Assembly: GCA_028673005.1 (NCBI GenBank)
Contig: CM054115.1
Span: 192,828,370-192,892,369 of the forward strand
Reading direction: 5' to 3'
Length of the DNA: 64,000 nt
Origin: Tanypteryx hageni
Lineage: Eukaryota; Arthropoda; Insecta; Odonata; Petaluridae
The notes under the pieces were generated by a model, which was given only the letters and a program-made list of their open reading frames with translations, searched no databases and was not told the origin of the DNA. The translations under genes were made by a program, and so were the position numbers. This document shows, piece after piece, positions 10,601 to 22,582 of the stretch. The stretch's first letter is position 1. Each line of letters opens with the position of its first letter.

Positions 10601-11205
10601 CCAAATTGCTAATGTAGTTGGAGGGAACTATTTAGTTTAGTTTTTATCCAAGTGTATTTTAGAGTATTTACAAATTACAAATTCATTGGATTGACATTAA
10701 CGCTTCGTGCATTTGAAATTTCATATAATGATTCTAAGAACGTGGGTGGCCTCGTTTAATGACATTACTATCTATACCTTCTTGACCCCAAATTTCAATA
10801 CGAGTGAAAATTATAATCCTAAATGATCCATATTATCGAGGTTTGCGTAGCGAATATGATTTTAACAAAATCCTCAATTTGCTGTCGAATGGATGGCCCC
10901 TTATCTGTACGATATATTACAATTGAAAGACATTCATCGCGATTATCCCAAACATGAACCTTTCGTCAAAAACGAATACGAAAGGAAATGCTACCTCAGA
11001 TCGGAAATGAAATGAATATTTTGCATGCTATAGGAAAAAATTCATTTGTATCTCCAAGAAAAGAATTAATATTTCTGATGTAAAATTCAATAACCTCCTA
11101 TAATATTAATTTACTAAAAGCTAACATCAATCTTGCGTATTAAATTGGTACAAATAGACGCGAAAATCAATATATGATAAGCGCTTGCTTTTCCATAAAA
11201 AGAAA
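7691..11205. other. Unannotated stretch, no gene recognised
   Basis: This is AT-rich sequence without long or family-like reading frames; the longest frames (e.g. 9852-10064, minus, 70 codons) look random. Inverted copies of the gtggtagccctg/gtcgacc motif lie at 8000-8035 and 8160-8177. A weak inverted pair (gggtttcccagc at 8251, gatgggaaacac at 8993) might be the ends of an old hAT-like element. Nothing else is seen. Confidence 0.6.
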
Positions 11206-12590
11206 CATGTCTTAAAGAAAATATCTCCTTCAATTCAAATCGCTTTTAGTAACGGTTTTTCATGCGTTGAAAGCAGCTTTGAAAAATTACAAATAATATC
11301 TTAACGTGGAATGGATATTTTATTTTAAAAAGAAGAGCTTGTGTGGTACCTCATTGTGGAATCCTCCTCACGCCCAATCAGCCACGTCAAAACCACAAAA
11401 GAACTAAGTATAATATAATATATGAATGGGTCTAAGAATACATATTCTGCAATAGCCATGACTAATTCAATCTAACGCACAAATGCTGCTAACACTCAAG
11501 TTCAAAAGGTTAGAACATCTATGGTTGCTTCGCAACAACTTCAGAGCGAGAGGCGAAAGAATCCCTACTATTGTTAGCCGAGTAAACAGTTCCCGTCAAC
11601 AATGATGGGGCATGAATTTAAACGATCTCGACATAAATAGCAATGTTTTTTCGTAAGTATTTTAAGTTTGAGACAATAATTGAAGGCCGAATTTTTTAGA
11701 ACAATTTGATGAAAACGGATTTAACGAATTAAGGAGCGCATGAGGCCGGAGTGGCGTGTTTGTCGCATCCGGGCGGACAGCGTGCCGCCACTGACATTCT
11801 ATAAATCACATGTGCAGCGACATATTAGATTCGATGAGAACTAAGACAAGCTTGCAATAAAAAATTCACGCTCATGTATAGAACTGTATTCCCTTACTTC
11901 GCATATGTATCTTGTAGTTTCACAACAAATGGTGAGATACGCCTAACCTATCGTTCACATACAGAGTTTTCTACTGTAAAATTGCAAAGAAATATTGCCA
12001 TAGTGATAACACCATTGCATTGAGAAAAGAAAATATGTCATATTTCAAAAAGACACATTTTTATGCTTACGGAGCTGTAACGGAACGAGAAAAACGGTTT
12101 TCATGATGAATGACTATATCGCTAAAATAGCTTGGATACGACTCACACTCCGGTTGCACTTGCATCAACATCAGCTGTACAACGCCGCTCTGCAAAAGTC
12201 ACGGGCTTATATGGAGTGTATAAATTGGTGACTCAGGGGCATTAGAAAGAGATGGATTGATTGGAATTGGAAGGAAGGATGATGGAATGTATTTGAAAAC
12301 GTATACAGCAAAAGAATTCAATTTGATGTCGATACAAAAGTATATACAAAAATGCCTCGACGATTTATTCCTATAAAAAAATCTCTCAAATAAGCAAATC
12401 AATCCTTGCAATACATTGTAAGTGATGGAAAAAACTGGAACCCGCGGATACGTCATTAGATACGGTGGAAATAAAAGGTCTTCCCTGAGCCTCCTGAGCT
12501 CACCTTGCCCGATTGTGTGACATATCGAAAATATATTCATTTTTTATAACTAATGGCTTGAAAATTTTTTTCTTTCCGGTAGATATAGAT
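11206..12590. repeat. Direct duplication arm 1 (partner 14409-15639 plus 17432-17561)
   Basis: The sequence from 'acatgtcttaaagaaaatat' to the hAT left end matches 14409-15639 and 17432-17561 at high identity; the partner is split only by the piggyBac-like element. The piggyBac target lies at 12456-12459, here TTAG. Arm 1 continues into the truncated hAT. No gene is seen; frames such as 12199-12540 (minus) are not family-like. Confidence 0.85.
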
Positions 12591-13571
12591 CAGGGGTTGC
12601 CAAAGTGGTCGGTACCGACCCCCTGTAGTCGTTACCTACTCTCAGGGGGTCGATGAGAGTTAAAGGGTCGTTGAGAAATATATTGGTCTTTAGGAGGCTT
12701 TTAAGAAATTTTAATATTCAATAGAAAAGAACAGAATCTAAAATTTCGGTAATAATTGTTGTTAAACACATATTTCTAGCTTTATCTTTGATATATTTTA
12801 ATTAAGAATTATCTCGGATGACCGTTGAAAACCGTTAAGACACGTGATTTTGTTTGTTGAAACAGAAGTTTACTAAAGTTTTGCATAACAGATTTTTTGA
12901 TTAATTACATTTTATGATATTTCATGTAAATTTTTTTATTAATTTGCAAAATCATATTCTGAATTTAATTGGTTCTTTCGTAATTTTGTTTTCAAGTTTC
13001 CATTGTGCTTTATTTTACAATGTATCACTTCACTTAATTTATAATAGATGTCGCCTATAGGCAATTTTGTTTTCTAGGCATCCGAATCTGCAAGGGCATC
13101 TGAAAACGTCCTCTGACGACGTTCAGGGTACTGAAAAAATATTTTCAATCTTAAAACTTTAAAATTCCATCAAAAGCATAGTATGTTCCTATCCTAAAGT
13201 TAAGTTAGTGTGGGAAATAACACGAGGAGGTTAAATTCTGTTTGTCCAGGTAATTCTTGTTCAAGAATATTAGTTATGAATTTATTGTATCGCTATTTTA
13301 TTATTAACGCTAAGGTATTTATTTTATTGTTTTTATTATTGCAAATATTTTATTTTTAAACAGACCCCATAATTTTGACATAATTTCTTGCTTGATCGTC
13401 GACCTAAAGGCATTGGACACACTGACGCAGGTGCGGTAACAATAAAAAAGTATTTTTAATATTATGACAAAAGTATTTTTAATATTATGATAAAAGTATT
13501 TTATTATTATGGTAAAAGTAATTTTATTATTATGGTAGACGTATTTTTATTATTTTCAGATATCGTATTCT
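12591..13571 (+). mobile_element. hAT element, left arm only (truncated copy)
   Basis: It begins with the terminal repeat CAGGGGTTGCCAAAGTGG and follows 17562-18548 almost base for base (e.g. 'gtcctctgacgacgttcagg', 'attggacacactgacgcagg'). It then breaks off just before the transposase start and is fused at about 13572 to an I-like LINE fragment. No right end and no transposase are present, so it cannot move by itself. Confidence 0.85.
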
Positions 13572-13845
13572 TTAGAACCAGTCCTATCCCTAGCATTCTT
13601 TGCGATGCAGGGGAGCCACCACTGTATATTCGGAGAAACATCCTCTTTTGTAATTATTTCGAAGAAATTTTATCTCTGAAAGGACACCCGTGTTATAATG
13701 CAATTTTTATCGAAAAATTTAACCAGCATCCAAGAGCCACAAAACCACTCGGAATACGTTTTCAGTCCTACATTTTCGACAATGGATTGCAGCTCCCAAA
13801 GATTGTCCCCAGTGGCTTTCCCAAACACCCACCATGGAAGGTTCC
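13572..13845 (+). mobile_element. I-like LINE internal fragment
   Basis: It matches 29507-29790 of I-like copy 2 (RT thumb/connection region), reading RTSPIPSILCDAGEPPLYIR and ATKPLGIRFQSY, with internal indels. It is bounded by the truncated hAT on the left and by the 13846-14408 repeat on the right. Neither boundary shows a LINE terminus, so the fragment was placed by rearrangement rather than by insertion of its own. Confidence 0.75.
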
Positions 13846-14408
13846 ATGCCCATATAATATTTTGAATATTTGTTGTTATGATGATTATATGTACCATAAT
13901 TGGCTAATAAACCTGAGGTATTTTCCCAAAAATACGTGTAAACTAAATATTATTCCATTTATAATTGTGGTAGCCCTGCTATTTATCTTTGCTTTAAACC
14001 TCTTGATTTCAGTATGTTATTTTATACAAATCATATTTTAAATTAAGTTGAAATTCGTTCTGCCAATTCCTCCCAATTCCATAAATACTGAAAGAGATTA
14101 ATTTGTAATTGTAGACCCTTGTTTGGCTGACACGGCCCAAACATGTGATTATGGGTTTGTATTTAATTGTACAATATAAATATTAAATTTGGTATTATTG
14201 ATGCGGAAATTTTAACAAAAATATTGAAGTGTAAAAAGATTTTTTTTACAGGCATTATGGCAGCCCTGCTATATAAATATATATGATAATAATAATAATT
14301 TATTTAAATTATTGCGGAAATTTTAACAAAAATATGTAAGTGTAAAAAGAATTTTTTTATTACAGGTATTTAGGCAGCCCTTCTATATAAATATATATGA
14401 TAATAATA
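13846..14408. repeat. Copy of the 6588-7043 interspersed sequence
   Basis: 'gaatatttgttgttatgatg', 'accataattggctaataaac' and 'ttggctgacacggcccaaac' and their surroundings match 6588-7043. Near the right end a piece of about 100 bp ('gcggaaattttaacaaaaat' through 'gcagccc') is repeated in tandem. No gene is seen. Confidence 0.75.
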
Positions 14409-15639
14409 ACATGTCTTAAAGCAAATATCTCCTTCAACTCAAATCGTCGAAAGCAGCTTTGATCAATTACTAATAATATCTTAACGTGGAATGGATATTT
14501 TATTTTAATAAGAAGAGCTTGTGTGTTACCTAATTGTGGAATCCTCCTCACGCCCCATTAGCCACGTCAAAACCACTAAAGAACTAAGTATAATATAATA
14601 TATGAATGGGTCTAAGTATACATATTCCGCAATAGCCATAAATAATTCAATCTAACGCACAAATGCTGCTAACACTCAAGTTCACAAGGTTAGAACATCT
14701 ATGGTTGCTTGACAACAACTTTAGAGCGAGAGGCGAAAGAATCCCTATTATTGTTAGCAGAGTAAATAGTTCCCGTCAACAATGACGGTGCATGAATTTA
14801 AACGATCTCGACATAAATAGCAATGTTCTTTTTCTTAAGTATTTTAAGTTTGAGACAATAATTGAAGCCCGAATTTTGTGAGAACAATTTGAAGAAAACG
14901 GATTTAACGAATTAAGGAGCGCATGACGCCGGAGTGGCGTGTTTGTCGCATCCGGGCGGACAGCGTGCCGCCACTGTCATTCTATAAATCACATGTGCAG
15001 CGACAGATTAGATTCGATGAGAACTAAGACAAGCTTGCAATAAAAAATTCACGCTCATGTATAGAACTGTATTCTCATACCTTTCATATGTATCTTGTAG
15101 TTTCATAACAAATGGTGAGATACGCCTAACCTATCGTTCACATACAGAGTTTTCTACTGTAAAATTGCAAAGTAATAATGCCATGGTGATAACACCATTG
15201 CATTGAGCAAAGAAAATATGTCATATTTCCAAAAAGACGTTTTTTTATGCTTACGGAGCTGTAATGGGGCGAGAAAAACGTCTTTCATGATGAATGACTA
15301 TATCGCTAAAATAGCTTGGATACGACTCACACTCCGGATGCACTTGCATCAACATCAGCTGCACAACGCCGCTCGGCAAAAGTCACCGGCTTATATGGAG
15401 TGTATAAATTGGTGACTCAGGGGCATTAGAAAGAAATGGATTAGGTGGAATTGGAAGGAAGGATGATGGAATGCATTTGAAAACGTATACAGCAAAAGAA
15501 TTCAATTTGATGTCGATACAAAAGTATATACGAAAATGCCTCGACGATTTATTCCTTTAAAAAAATCTCTCAAATAAGCAAAGCAATCCTTGCAATACAT
15601 TGTAAGTAATGGAAAAAGATGGAACCCGCGGATACGTCA
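14409..15639. repeat. Direct duplication arm 2, left part
   Basis: This is the partner of 11206-12455. It ends exactly at the TTAA that borders the piggyBac-like element; the match to arm 1 resumes at 17432. No gene is seen. Confidence 0.85.
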
Positions 15640-17431
15640 TTAACCCTTAATTAGTCGCGTGGGGTCAATATGACCCCAAGCAATGTTTTTTCGTCAATAT
15701 CTAAAGAAATGTATTAACAATCTAACCCAAACTTGTTCTACCTTCGAAACTGACATCCTAGAAGAGAAATTTGCATTTTTGTTTTTTATTAATTTGTTAT
15801 TTTTGATATTTTTATATTTATATTTATAGTATAAATATTGTAAATATTGAGAAAATAAACTATTTTAATGTGCTATTTTGGTGTGTATCCATTTGTTATG
15901 TATATATAAGGTTAAAAATGTTGCTTTTATTTTGACATCTCTCTACCTGTTGCTTTTTTCTCTATTGGTCTAGAAGGGTTAAACGCAATACAGATTATTA
16001 TTATCACATCAGAAATACAAATTATTTTCCTGATAAGCAGTATTTCATTGTTTTAACACTAGTTCTCTTATGATACATTTCTACTTCACTAATTTTCAGT
16101 ATAGGTTCTTCCTCCCATCTCCCCCCCTCTCCCCCCTCCAATGTACCCTTTTCCCTTTTTTCGGAATTCTCCGGGTATTTTCTTACTTCGGCCGCATACA
16201 TGCAACCGTTTTCTTCCCATAGTTTTCTACCCGCAATAAAAGTCACAAACAAACGCACGTGGTCTCTCTAAAAGAAAGCTGTTTGCCGTTTATTACCGCT
16301 CACCCTTTTTAGCACGAGTTTCTCCCTTATTTTTTGGAATAAGCACGAACACGAATGAGATCGGCAATCTTCAAAGTTTTTGGATCTCCTACCGGCCTCA
16401 TGACGGTTACGACGTTTTAGACCAAAATATGAAAATCCTATTTTCAACGGGGTTTCTATGGAGAAGTCCCAAGTACGTTCGTACTTATAGGGGAGGACGC
16501 GGTTGGACCTCGGCACGAACCCCTTGGGTCGCTCGAGGAGGCAACTTTTGTCCCAAGCCCCATCGAGGGCAATCCTCGGTGACAGCAGAAGTGAGCTTGA
16601 ATCTTTCTGCTAGTTGGGGGCAGCCATAAACTACTTCATGCTGTAGGTGGGGGCCGGAAAGCGACCGTGCCGCGACCGATGTCTAACCCACAAGTGTGAG
16701 TGATCTACGCAAAAATAGTCCTATCCCTAATAAAGCCCTCAACGCGACCTTCAAGCGACAATGCAAAAAAGGTGGTGTAGATACATGCGATCAGCTCTGC
16801 GCTGCTTATAATGTTGGCAGAAGAACGAAAAGATGGCAGTTAGTTGTGTTTTTTCATTTGCTGAACGTTTCTGCCATAAATGCCTTTATTGTTCATAAAC
16901 AAAACGTTCAAAAGGAAATGACACAGCGAATTTTCTTGAAATCATTATCGAAGGAATTAATAAAGGATCTACAGATTTTGAGGTCTCAGAGTCAGTTTAT
17001 ATCTAGGCATCTCCGAAAGTGCATATGCACTCAACAGGGTCTTGCGGAGGAAGGTCCATCACCGGGATCGGGACTATCAAGGGGAAGATGCGAACATTGC
17101 CCAAGAAATAAGGACAATAAAGTGTCCACTAGATGTGGAAATTGTGGAGCTTTTACTTGCAAAGACCATATGATAATGAAGTGCATTGAATGTGTGAGAG
17201 GGAATGTGATTAGAAAATACAAAAAAAAATATATTTTAATTTATTTTAATCAATGTTTATTGTAAAAATTATTAATAAATAATTGTATTATAATGTAAGA
17301 TTGATTTTATTTACAGTAAAATATAAATAAATTAATATATTATTTCTTATCTTTAGAAATCATTTTGGGGTCATATTGACCCCACGCGACTAATTACGGA
17401 ACTTTTTTTCACGCGACTAACTAAGGGTTAA
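15640..17431 (+). mobile_element. piggyBac-like DNA transposon, internally rearranged
   Basis: The element lies between TTAA at 15640-15643 and TTAA at 17428-17431. The ends are inverted: the left reads cccttaattagtcgcgtggg followed by gtcaatatgacccc, and the right carries ggggtcatattgaccccacg and cgcgactaactaaggg. The unfilled site is visible in arm 1 at 12456 (TTAG, one substitution from TTAA). Only the C-terminal part of the transposase remains. The part between about 16020 and 16690 is not transposase-like, so the element is non-autonomous. It is 1.79 kb long. Confidence 0.88.
16696..17265 (+). pseudogene. piggyBac-type transposase, C-terminal remnant
   Basis: The frame carries the C-terminal half typical of piggyBac transposases: a KKGGVDTCDQLCAAYNVGRR motif near residues 25-44, RRTKRWQLVVFFHLLNVSAI after it, then a cysteine-rich tail with C-x2-CPR-x-KD, C-x2-C-x4-C-x2-H and a final C-x2-C, which corresponds to the cross-brace zinc domain. 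In the family, 'GGVD..DQ' contains the last catalytic Asp, and it is retained. The upstream ~350 residues with the first two catalytic Asp are absent. The GTG at the frame start is not a real initiator; recognisable sequence begins near 16720. Confidence 0.85.
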
Positions 17432-17561
17432 ATACGGTGGAAATAAAAAGTCTTCCCTGAGCCTCCTGAGCTCACCTTGCCCGATTGTGTGACATATCGA
17501 AAATATATTCATTTTTTATAACTAACTGCTTGAAAATTTTTTCTTTCCGGTAGATATAGAT
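17432..17561. repeat. Direct duplication arm 2, right part
   Basis: This resumes the match to arm 1 (12460-12590) immediately after the right TTAA of the piggyBac-like element and runs to the hAT left end. Confidence 0.85.
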
Positions 17562-20500
17562 CAGGGGTTGCCAAAGTGGTCGGTACCGACCCCCTGTAGT
17601 CGTTAGCTACTCTCAGGGGGTCGATGAGAGTTAAAGGGTCGTTACGGTGTCGGTGAGAAATATATTGGTCTTTAGGAGGCTTTTTAGAAATTTTAATATT
17701 CAATAGAAAATAACAGAATCTACAATTTCGCTAATAATTGTTGTTAAACATATATTTCTTGCTTTTTCTTTGATATATTTTAATTAAGAATTATCTCGGA
17801 TGACCGTTGAAAACCGTTAAGACACGTGATTTTGTTTGTTGAAACATAAGTTTACTAATGTTTTGTATAACAGATTTTTAGATTAATTACATTTTATGAT
17901 ATTTCATGTAAATTTTTATTAATTTGCAAAATCATATTCTGTATTTAATCGGTTCTTTCGTAATTTTGTTTTCAAGTTTCGATTGTGCTTTATTTTACAA
18001 TGTATCACTTCACTTAATTTATAATAGATTTCGCCTATAGGCAATTTTGTTTTCTAGGCATCCGAATCTGCAAGGGCATCTGAAAACGTCCTCTGACGAC
18101 GTTCAGGGTACTGAAAAAATATTTTCAATCTTAAAACTTTAAAATTCCATCAAAAGCATAGTATGTTCCTATCCTAAAGTTAAGTTAGTGTGGGAAATAG
18201 CACGAGGAGGTTAAATTCTGTTTGTCCAGGTAATTTTTGTTCAAGAATATTAGTTATGAATTTATTGTATCGCTATTTTATTATTAACGCTAAGGTATTT
18301 ATTTTATTGTTTTTATTATTGCAAATATTTTATTTTTAAACAGACCCCATAATTTCGACATAATTTCTTGCTTGATCGTCGACCTAAAGGCATTGGACAC
18401 ACTGACGCAGGTGCGGTAACAATAAAAAAGTATTTTTAATATTATGTTAAAAGTATTTTTAATATTATTATAAAAGTATTTTATTATTATGGTAAAAGCA
18501 ATTTTATTATTATGGTAGACGTATTTTTATTATTTTCAGATATCGTATTCTTATTAAACATAACGGGTACATTTTACCCTAATGGCATTTGCAAAGAAAA
18601 AATGTCGACAATATTCACTGGAATACTTAAAATTTGGGTTCATTCCTTCCATAAGCAATGAAACGCAACCTATGTGTCTTATGTGTGAGAGAGTATTCAC
18701 CAACGACGCCATGAAGCCATCTAAAATGAAAGAACATCTAGAAAAAATGCATAAAGAAATGAAAATGAAGGATAAAAATCTTGACTACTTTAAGAAGCTC
18801 AAAGAAAAACTAGAGAATCGTACAAAACTAACTTCCTTCTTTAAATCTCCTGCTCAGGCTGATGCTGAAAGTGGATTAAAAGCTTCTTATAATATATCGA
18901 TGCTCAAGCCGGAAAACCTCATTCAATTGGCGAAGAAATCATTATTCCAGCTATAAAAGAAGTGATAGAGACAATAATGCAAAAAGGTTCCAGTGCTATT
19001 CTTAAGTCTTTATCACTAAGTTATAATACAGTGATAAGGCGAATAGACGAGTTATCTGAAGACATTGAAGAAACCATTACCAACGAACTTAAACATTATA
19101 AATTTTCAATTCAACTCGATGAATCAACTTTTGGAAGTAAAAATGTTCTTATGGCTTACGTAATATATTTCAGCCAGTCAAAAAAGTCTTTTTGCAAAAT
19201 ATCTGAAAACAGACTCAAAAGGGGAGACTATATTTCGTTCTTTCGAAGAATACATGGAAAAACATAATATTCCAATGGAAAATATTTGTGCAGTTGCTAC
19301 CGATGGAGCACCTGCCATGACAGGTCGGTATCGAGGATTTGCTTCCCTTCTGAAACAAAAAATTCCTAATATACGCACTATTCCTTGTTTCCTTCATAGA
19401 CAACATCTTATGGCAAAACAATTGAGTACTGAGTTGCACAATTCCTTAACAGTATGTGTAAAAGCAATCAATAAAATCAAAGCAAATCCATTACATTCAC
19501 GGTTGTTTGCCAGGTTATGCGAAGAAATTGACGAGACAGCTAATCAACTACTATTGCACACTGAAGTCAGATGGATCTCAAGGGGTCACTGTCTTCAAAG
19601 ACTTGTAGATTTGTACAGATCAACCATAGAGTTTTTGAAAGATATGGATCATTCTCTGTGTGGCGAGCTGCAGAAATGTAAAGTTCATTTCTTCTATTTG
19701 GCTGACCTATATTCAAAATTTAATGAGTCCCAAAATCGTTTGCGAGGTAAGAGTGTCAGTCTCGTTCAAGCTCGAATAGTCTTGCTTGGTTTTCAAAAGA
19801 AACTTGAGCTATTTAAATTGTCCTTATCAATGAGGGACTTCAAATATTTTGCAAATCTTCAGAAACTGGAAAATGAAGAAAATGAAAGTATTACTGACAA
19901 TGTTTTGGAGATATTTGTTATCCATCTTAAAGAGTTAATCCATGATTTCAGCATTAGATTTGCAGACCTGCAAAATATGCAAATTTATGATTGGATTGTA
20001 TCTCCTGTTGACTCCTATTTAAACCATAACAGCATAGAAAACCAAGAAATTTTTGATGAACTTATAGACATATCTGTTGATCTCGAAGCAAAAGCATTGT
20101 TCAAAAATAAGACTACCAATTAATTTTGGGCAAATGAAATAATTAATACTAGATATCCTAAAATTTGTGCAACAGTACTACCTTTTATTTTAGCATTCCC
20201 CACTTCATATATGGTTGAAGCTGGATTTAACCATGCTAACACACTTATAATTAAGCAGCGAAACATGTTGAACTTGGAAGAAAGAGGATATTTAAGATTA
20301 AAGCTTACAAATCATGAGCCCAATGTAAATGGACTATTAAAAAAACACAGAGCCCACCCTTCACACAAAAAATAAATTTTAGTTCAGAATAAAAATGTCA
20401 TGCTACTTGATTAATTGTAAATGCTTTTTAAAATACATTTTAATCTGCACTACCGTAATTATTACTATTCAAAAATCTTTCCAAAAATAGATTTAAAAAG

Positions 20501-20589
20501 TATTTAATATCAAAACTTTCACTGGGGGTCTCCGGATTTATATGGCATCATCAAAGGGGTCCTTGAGATAAAAAGTTTGGCAACCCCTG
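17562..20589 (+). mobile_element. hAT DNA transposon, both ends present
   Basis: The left end is CAGGGGTTGCCAAAGTGG and the right end, reverse-complemented, is CAGGGGTTGCCAAACTTT. The flanks atatagat (17554-17561) and atgtagat (20590-20597) match at 7 of 8 positions, the 8-bp duplication expected for hAT. A left non-coding arm of about 1 kb precedes the transposase (18582-20375). The element is 3.03 kb long. The transposase is broken, so the copy is inactive on its own. Confidence 0.9.
18582..20375 (+). pseudogene. hAT transposase (ZBED/SCAND3-like), two frameshifts and one stop
   Basis: The domains follow the usual order. An N-terminal BED-like zinc finger (CLMCERVF...KMKEHLEKMH, residues about 28-54) comes first. 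The RNase H-like core has catalytic-type residues in LDESTFGS (about 19110), ATDGAPAMTG (about 19300) and the HTEVRWISRG block (about 19560), with the C-x2-H signature CFLHRQH near 19390. The C-terminal dimerisation region (FNHANTLIIKQRNMLNLEERGYLRLKL, split here from its ORF) lies after 20121. Frameshifts fall near 18920 and near 19190 (a T run), and an in-frame TAA sits at 20121-20123. Reading resumes in the same frame to the natural stop at 20373-20375. The fragments align with the SCAN-domain-containing-3/ZBED group of hAT-derived proteins. ATG 18582 opens the frame and is followed at once by the expected polar leader. Confidence 0.88.
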
Positions 20590-20597
20590 ATGTAGAT

Positions 20598-20977
20598 AAA
20601 TACGGTGTAGTATAAGTCATAAAATTACAGCGTCCCAATGCATAATGCTATCGATAAATCGGAAAGAGTCTCAAAGGCTCATCTTACACGGTCTAGGGTT
20701 ACAGTTACCCAGGAAGGATCGTTCTTCTCTCGTGCTTTTGGTTCCCGTCTTTTGCTATAGGCTAATAAATTTCAATCTATGTATATTGGTCGAAAAAAGG
20801 TGCACACAAATTTGCAATAGTTACTAAAAATTGAAGAGGTTAGATAATAATATTTTTTGCTACTTGCTGTAAAATATTTTGCCAATTGGAAAAACATTTT
20901 TATCAGGATGTAAGGAAAGACTTTCGATCGAGCGCTCAATAATAAAGTCTAATTTTTCTCACTATACATTTTACTAG
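20598..20977. other. Unannotated stretch right of the hAT element
   Basis: No reading frame, repeat or terminal structure is recognised here. Confidence 0.6.
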
Positions 20978-21456
20978 TAGATGGTGCTTCCATTCTGCAA
21001 GGATATCATCTCACCTTGACAAAACATTCATTTTTCAGATAGATATTACGTCATTATAAATATTTTTTATTCTAAAGATTTCACCTCCACAGCTGTTTTC
21101 GTTTTTCCCTTATGTGAAAATAATCTATTAAAACAATTCCCCAACTTTGCAATTTTAAGAATTTTATACTATCTCCATTAGGGGGTATTAATGCTACACA
21201 TTTCTTCCAAATTTTTAAGATGTAGCACCTCTAGAAATGATATAATATTTTTCTAATTGTTTAAATTTTAAACCTTTTTAACGCCCGCCGCAGTATATTA
21301 ATAGAGAGATTCAAATGTTAATTTGTGCTTCCTAGCTCATGCCGTAGTACCTAAACAGTTATCAATTTTTTTAAAGTTTAAGAGTTTTTAACCGCAACAC
21401 AAATTAACATATCAAAATTTCTATAATCCCTATTACGTTTTTTTTTTCAAACATGT
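20978..21456 (+). mobile_element. TIR element with hairpin ends, truncated copy
   Basis: It starts TAGATGGTGCTTCCATTCTGCAA, matching the left end of 47959-49097, and shares internal AT-rich phrases with that copy and with 53047-53759. It is cut at 21456, where an I-like LINE tail begins. There is no coding capacity. Confidence 0.7.
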
Positions 21457-21554
21457 AGGTGATTATCTTTGCAATGTCTCTTCAAAGGCAATGTAAAAGG
21501 TGCAAAATGACCCTAGCTGTCGAGGCACCTTAAATTAAATACCTACCTACCTAC
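21457..21554 (+). mobile_element. I-like LINE 3' tail fragment with (TACC)n
   Basis: 'aggtgattatctttgcaatg' through 'cgaggcacctt' and the (TACC)n tail match 5893-5992. Only the last ~100 bp remain. Confidence 0.75.
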
Positions 21555-22245
21555 TTTGATGTTGTAAAAGAGAGGATTAGTCGCCAGGAATCATAAACCG
21601 AACGAGGAAAAATGGGTTTTGGGGGGAGGGGAGGGGGAGCGAGTTAGAGAGGAGACGTAGAGAAAGAGAGGGAGAAACAGACAGACAAACGACTTTTTAG
21701 GGCGAAATTGAGTCTATGTAGGCCCTTCTTACGTTTAGGGGAGTGACAGATAAAAGGAGGGAAGGAGGGAGGTAGGCATATGAGAGCAGTGTGTAGCATT
21801 GCAAATAAGACGCTGTCGGGAAATACGTTTCCTCCTTCGACCGCCAGAGACGATATTTACGCTGAAACACACACGGGTATTCCGTGGTACAGAAGTGCTT
21901 TTCGTCTAAATATAGAAATATAGGTGCAGAAAGATATACGCAAATACATGTATAATGAATAATTATTTATCTTTGTATTGTGATTTAACTGCTTTTTAGA
22001 TTATTCTGCACCTATTCATTTCCTTTTGATATTCTATATTCGTCCTAAAAAGGAAATTTATTTTTGAAACCCGTTCTGCCAATACCTTTTGAAATACATA
22101 GTCGCCGAAAAATTCTAATCTTGATATTGTGGTAGCCCTGTTTAGTCGACCTAGTTGAAATATAATATTTAGAATATTTGTTGTTATGATGATTATATGT
22201 ACCATAATTGGCTAATAAACCTGAGGTATGTTCCCTAAAAATACG
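21555..22245. repeat. Copy of 5993-6660
   Basis: This is near-identical to the flank of I-like LINE copy 1, including the G-rich run and the 'ccgccagagacgatatttac' phrase. The match fades near 22245 ('aaaaatacgt'). No gene is seen. Confidence 0.75.
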
Positions 22246-22582
22246 TGCTTCTCAATTCATTATTGGATATTTTCTTTAATATTAACAAAAAATAAGGAAT
22301 TAAAATCAAATTTATGAAGAACCTGATATTTTAGTTCGATTAATTATGCATGAAGATTTAACTGCACATAAAAATTTAAATTAATATACAAATTATTGCA
22401 AAATAAACGTAAAATTTACGTTGAATTTCTATCTAAAAAAAAAAAAATTAATCCTGTAATTTAAAGGCCGAAAACTACCTGCCCTAAGTAGTAATTTTAA
22501 GCATCGATATTAGTTGAAAATTTCTCGGGAAAATAATCGTCAATTTTAATCGTTGATTTAAAAAAAACTTGGAATCCAACCA
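22246..22582. other. AT-rich linker without recognised content
   Basis: This lies between two copied segments and contains A runs near 22434-22446. Nothing else is seen. Confidence 0.55.

Noticed and set aside
16022..16516. Two minus-strand frames (78 and 82 codons) within the piggyBac-like element
   Set aside because: No similarity to transposases or other families is visible; they lie in the unexplained insert and are likely random.
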